This document shows positions 10,383 through 11,050 of a DNA stretch of 11,050 bases, one piece after another. The DNA comes from DASWHR01 sp036398095 (GTDB taxonomy: Bacteria > Actinomycetota > AC-67). The notes under the pieces were generated by a model. It worked only from the letters and a program-made list of their open reading frames with translations. It had not been told where the DNA came from and ran no database searches. The first letter of the stretch is position 1; every line of letters begins with the position of its first letter. The translations under genes and the position numbers were made by a program. The stretch lies in contig DASWHR010000082.1 of assembly GCA_036398095.1 (NCBI GenBank), positions 1-11,050 on the forward strand. Reading direction: 5' to 3'.

Positions 10383-11050
10383 ATGGACTCACGGCCGATC
10401 GGCGTGTTCGATTCGGGCGTCGGCGGTCTCACGATCGTCCGAGGCCTGATCGAACTCATGCCCGACGAGCAAATCCTCTACTACGGCGATACCGCGCGCT
10501 ATCCGTACGGGCCGCGTTCGCGCGACGAGGTGCGTCGCTTCGCGCTCGACATCGCATCCTGGCTCGTCGAGCAAGACGTCAAGATGCTCGTCGCCGCATG
10601 CAACTCGGCCGCCAGCGCGGGCCTTGATCACGTGCGCGAGGCGTTCCCCGATCTTCCCGTCGTCGAAGTCGTCGAGCCTGCCGTGCGCGCGGCGATCCGC
10701 GTGACCCGCAACCGCCGCATCGGCGTGATCGGCACCGAGCTGACCGTCGCCTCCGGCGCATATCAGAAAGTCGTGGACGCCACGCGCGAGAACGTCACGC
10801 TCGTTTCGCAGGCTTGCCCGCGATTCGTGGAGTTCGTCGAACGCGGCGAGACGGCCGGCCCCGAGGTCATCGAGGTCGCGCGCGGATACCTCGCGCCATT
10901 GCAATCGCGGGACGTCGATACGCTCATCCTGGGATGCACGCACTATCCGCTGCTCCAGGGCGTGCTCCATTTCGTGATGCGCGACGCCGTGCTGATCTCC
11001 AGCGCCGAAGAGACCGCCCAAGACGTCTACGCGCAGCTGACCCGGCGCGA
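10383..11050 (+). CDS. murI: Glutamate racemase, 3' end beyond the window
   Basis: Cofactor-independent racemase making D-glutamate for peptidoglycan. The 222 visible residues run to the window edge; about 40-50 C-terminal residues are missing compared with the usual 265-275. Active-site features: GVFDSGVGGLTIV (7-19, with Asp10 and Ser11), YYGDTARYPYGPRS (33-46), the first catalytic cysteine Cys73 in AACNSA (71-76), and the second, Cys185, in LILGCTHYPLL (181-191). ATG 10383 directly precedes the conserved RPIGVFDSG start. In M. tuberculosis murI lies downstream of mec-cysO-cysM with one rhomboid-like gene between; here an ATPase gene and an opposite-strand ABM-fold gene occupy that place. 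A long antisense frame through this gene is a codon-bias shadow. Confidence 0.96.
   Translation, partial: MDSRPIGVFDSGVGGLTIVRGLIELMPDEQILYYGDTARYPYGPRSRDEVRRFALDIASWLVEQDVKMLVAACNSAASAGLDHVREAFPDLPVVEVVEPAVRAAIRVTRNRRIGVIGTELTVASGAYQKVVDATRENVTLVSQACPRFVEFVERGETAGPEVIEVARGYLAPLQSRDVDTLILGCTHYPLLQGVLHFVMRDAVLISSAEETAQDVYAQLTRR

Noticed and set aside
10389..11021. Minus-strand open frame opposite murI
   Set aside because: murI active-site motifs are present on the + strand and the gene simply runs off the window; the antisense frame is a shadow.
1..11050. tRNA, rRNA, transposase or insertion-sequence ends
   Set aside because: No cloverleaf, rRNA-like stretch, transposase motif or paired terminal repeats were seen on reading.

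Overview
The window is a GC-rich, gene-dense chromosomal segment. The best taxonomic clue is the trio at 6971-8636: a JAMM-type peptidase (Mec), a ubiquitin-like sulfur carrier ending in ...LPAVAGG (CysO), and an O-phosphoserine-type cysteine synthase (CysM), followed after two other genes by murI. This order is typical of Actinobacteria (mec-cysO-cysM-Rv1337-murI in Mycobacterium tuberculosis). GTG starts and TANNNT -10 boxes placed almost directly before start codons also fit an actinobacterium, possibly an Acidimicrobiia-like lineage; the finer placement is inference.

Layout, left to right. 4-1882: a SpoU/TrmH RNA methyltransferase (-), a GNAT acetyltransferase (+) divergent from it across 30 bp, and a nitroreductase (-) convergent with the acetyltransferase. 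1928-3780: a terminator-like hairpin and a secreted subtilisin-like protease (-) with inhibitor I9, S8, PKD and PPC-like domains. 3781-3976 is a 196 bp divergent intergenic region. 3977-8636 is a long + strand run: membrane-anchored or secreted SGNH/GDSL hydrolase, SURF1-like membrane protein, selenide water dikinase (SelD), Mec, CysO, CysM. 8637-8730 holds three 23-bp-phased direct repeats and a promoter. 8731-10283: a DUF4143 AAA-type ATPase (+), then an antibiotic-biosynthesis-monooxygenase-fold protein (-). 10383-11050: the 5' part of murI (glutamate racemase), cut by the window end.

The most notable point is selD. Its frame contains an in-frame TGA at 5944-5946, exactly where E. coli SelD has catalytic Cys17. 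Upstream of the TGA, the reading frame still encodes the conserved N-terminus (RLTAYSHGAG), preceded by a good ribosome binding site and a GTG start at 5902. A strong hairpin (5949-5977) begins two bases after the TGA and looks like a bacterial SECIS element. SelD is therefore most likely a selenoprotein that takes part in its own synthesis pathway. A standard gene caller would lose its catalytic N-terminus.

Functionally, Mec-CysO-CysM form a complete thiocarboxylate-dependent cysteine biosynthesis module: sulfur on the CysO C-terminus is transferred to activated serine by CysM, and Mec releases cysteine. SelD lies directly upstream on the same strand, so a selenium gene and a sulfur-amino-acid module are adjacent. 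The remaining genes look like housekeeping or accessory functions without an obvious shared pathway.
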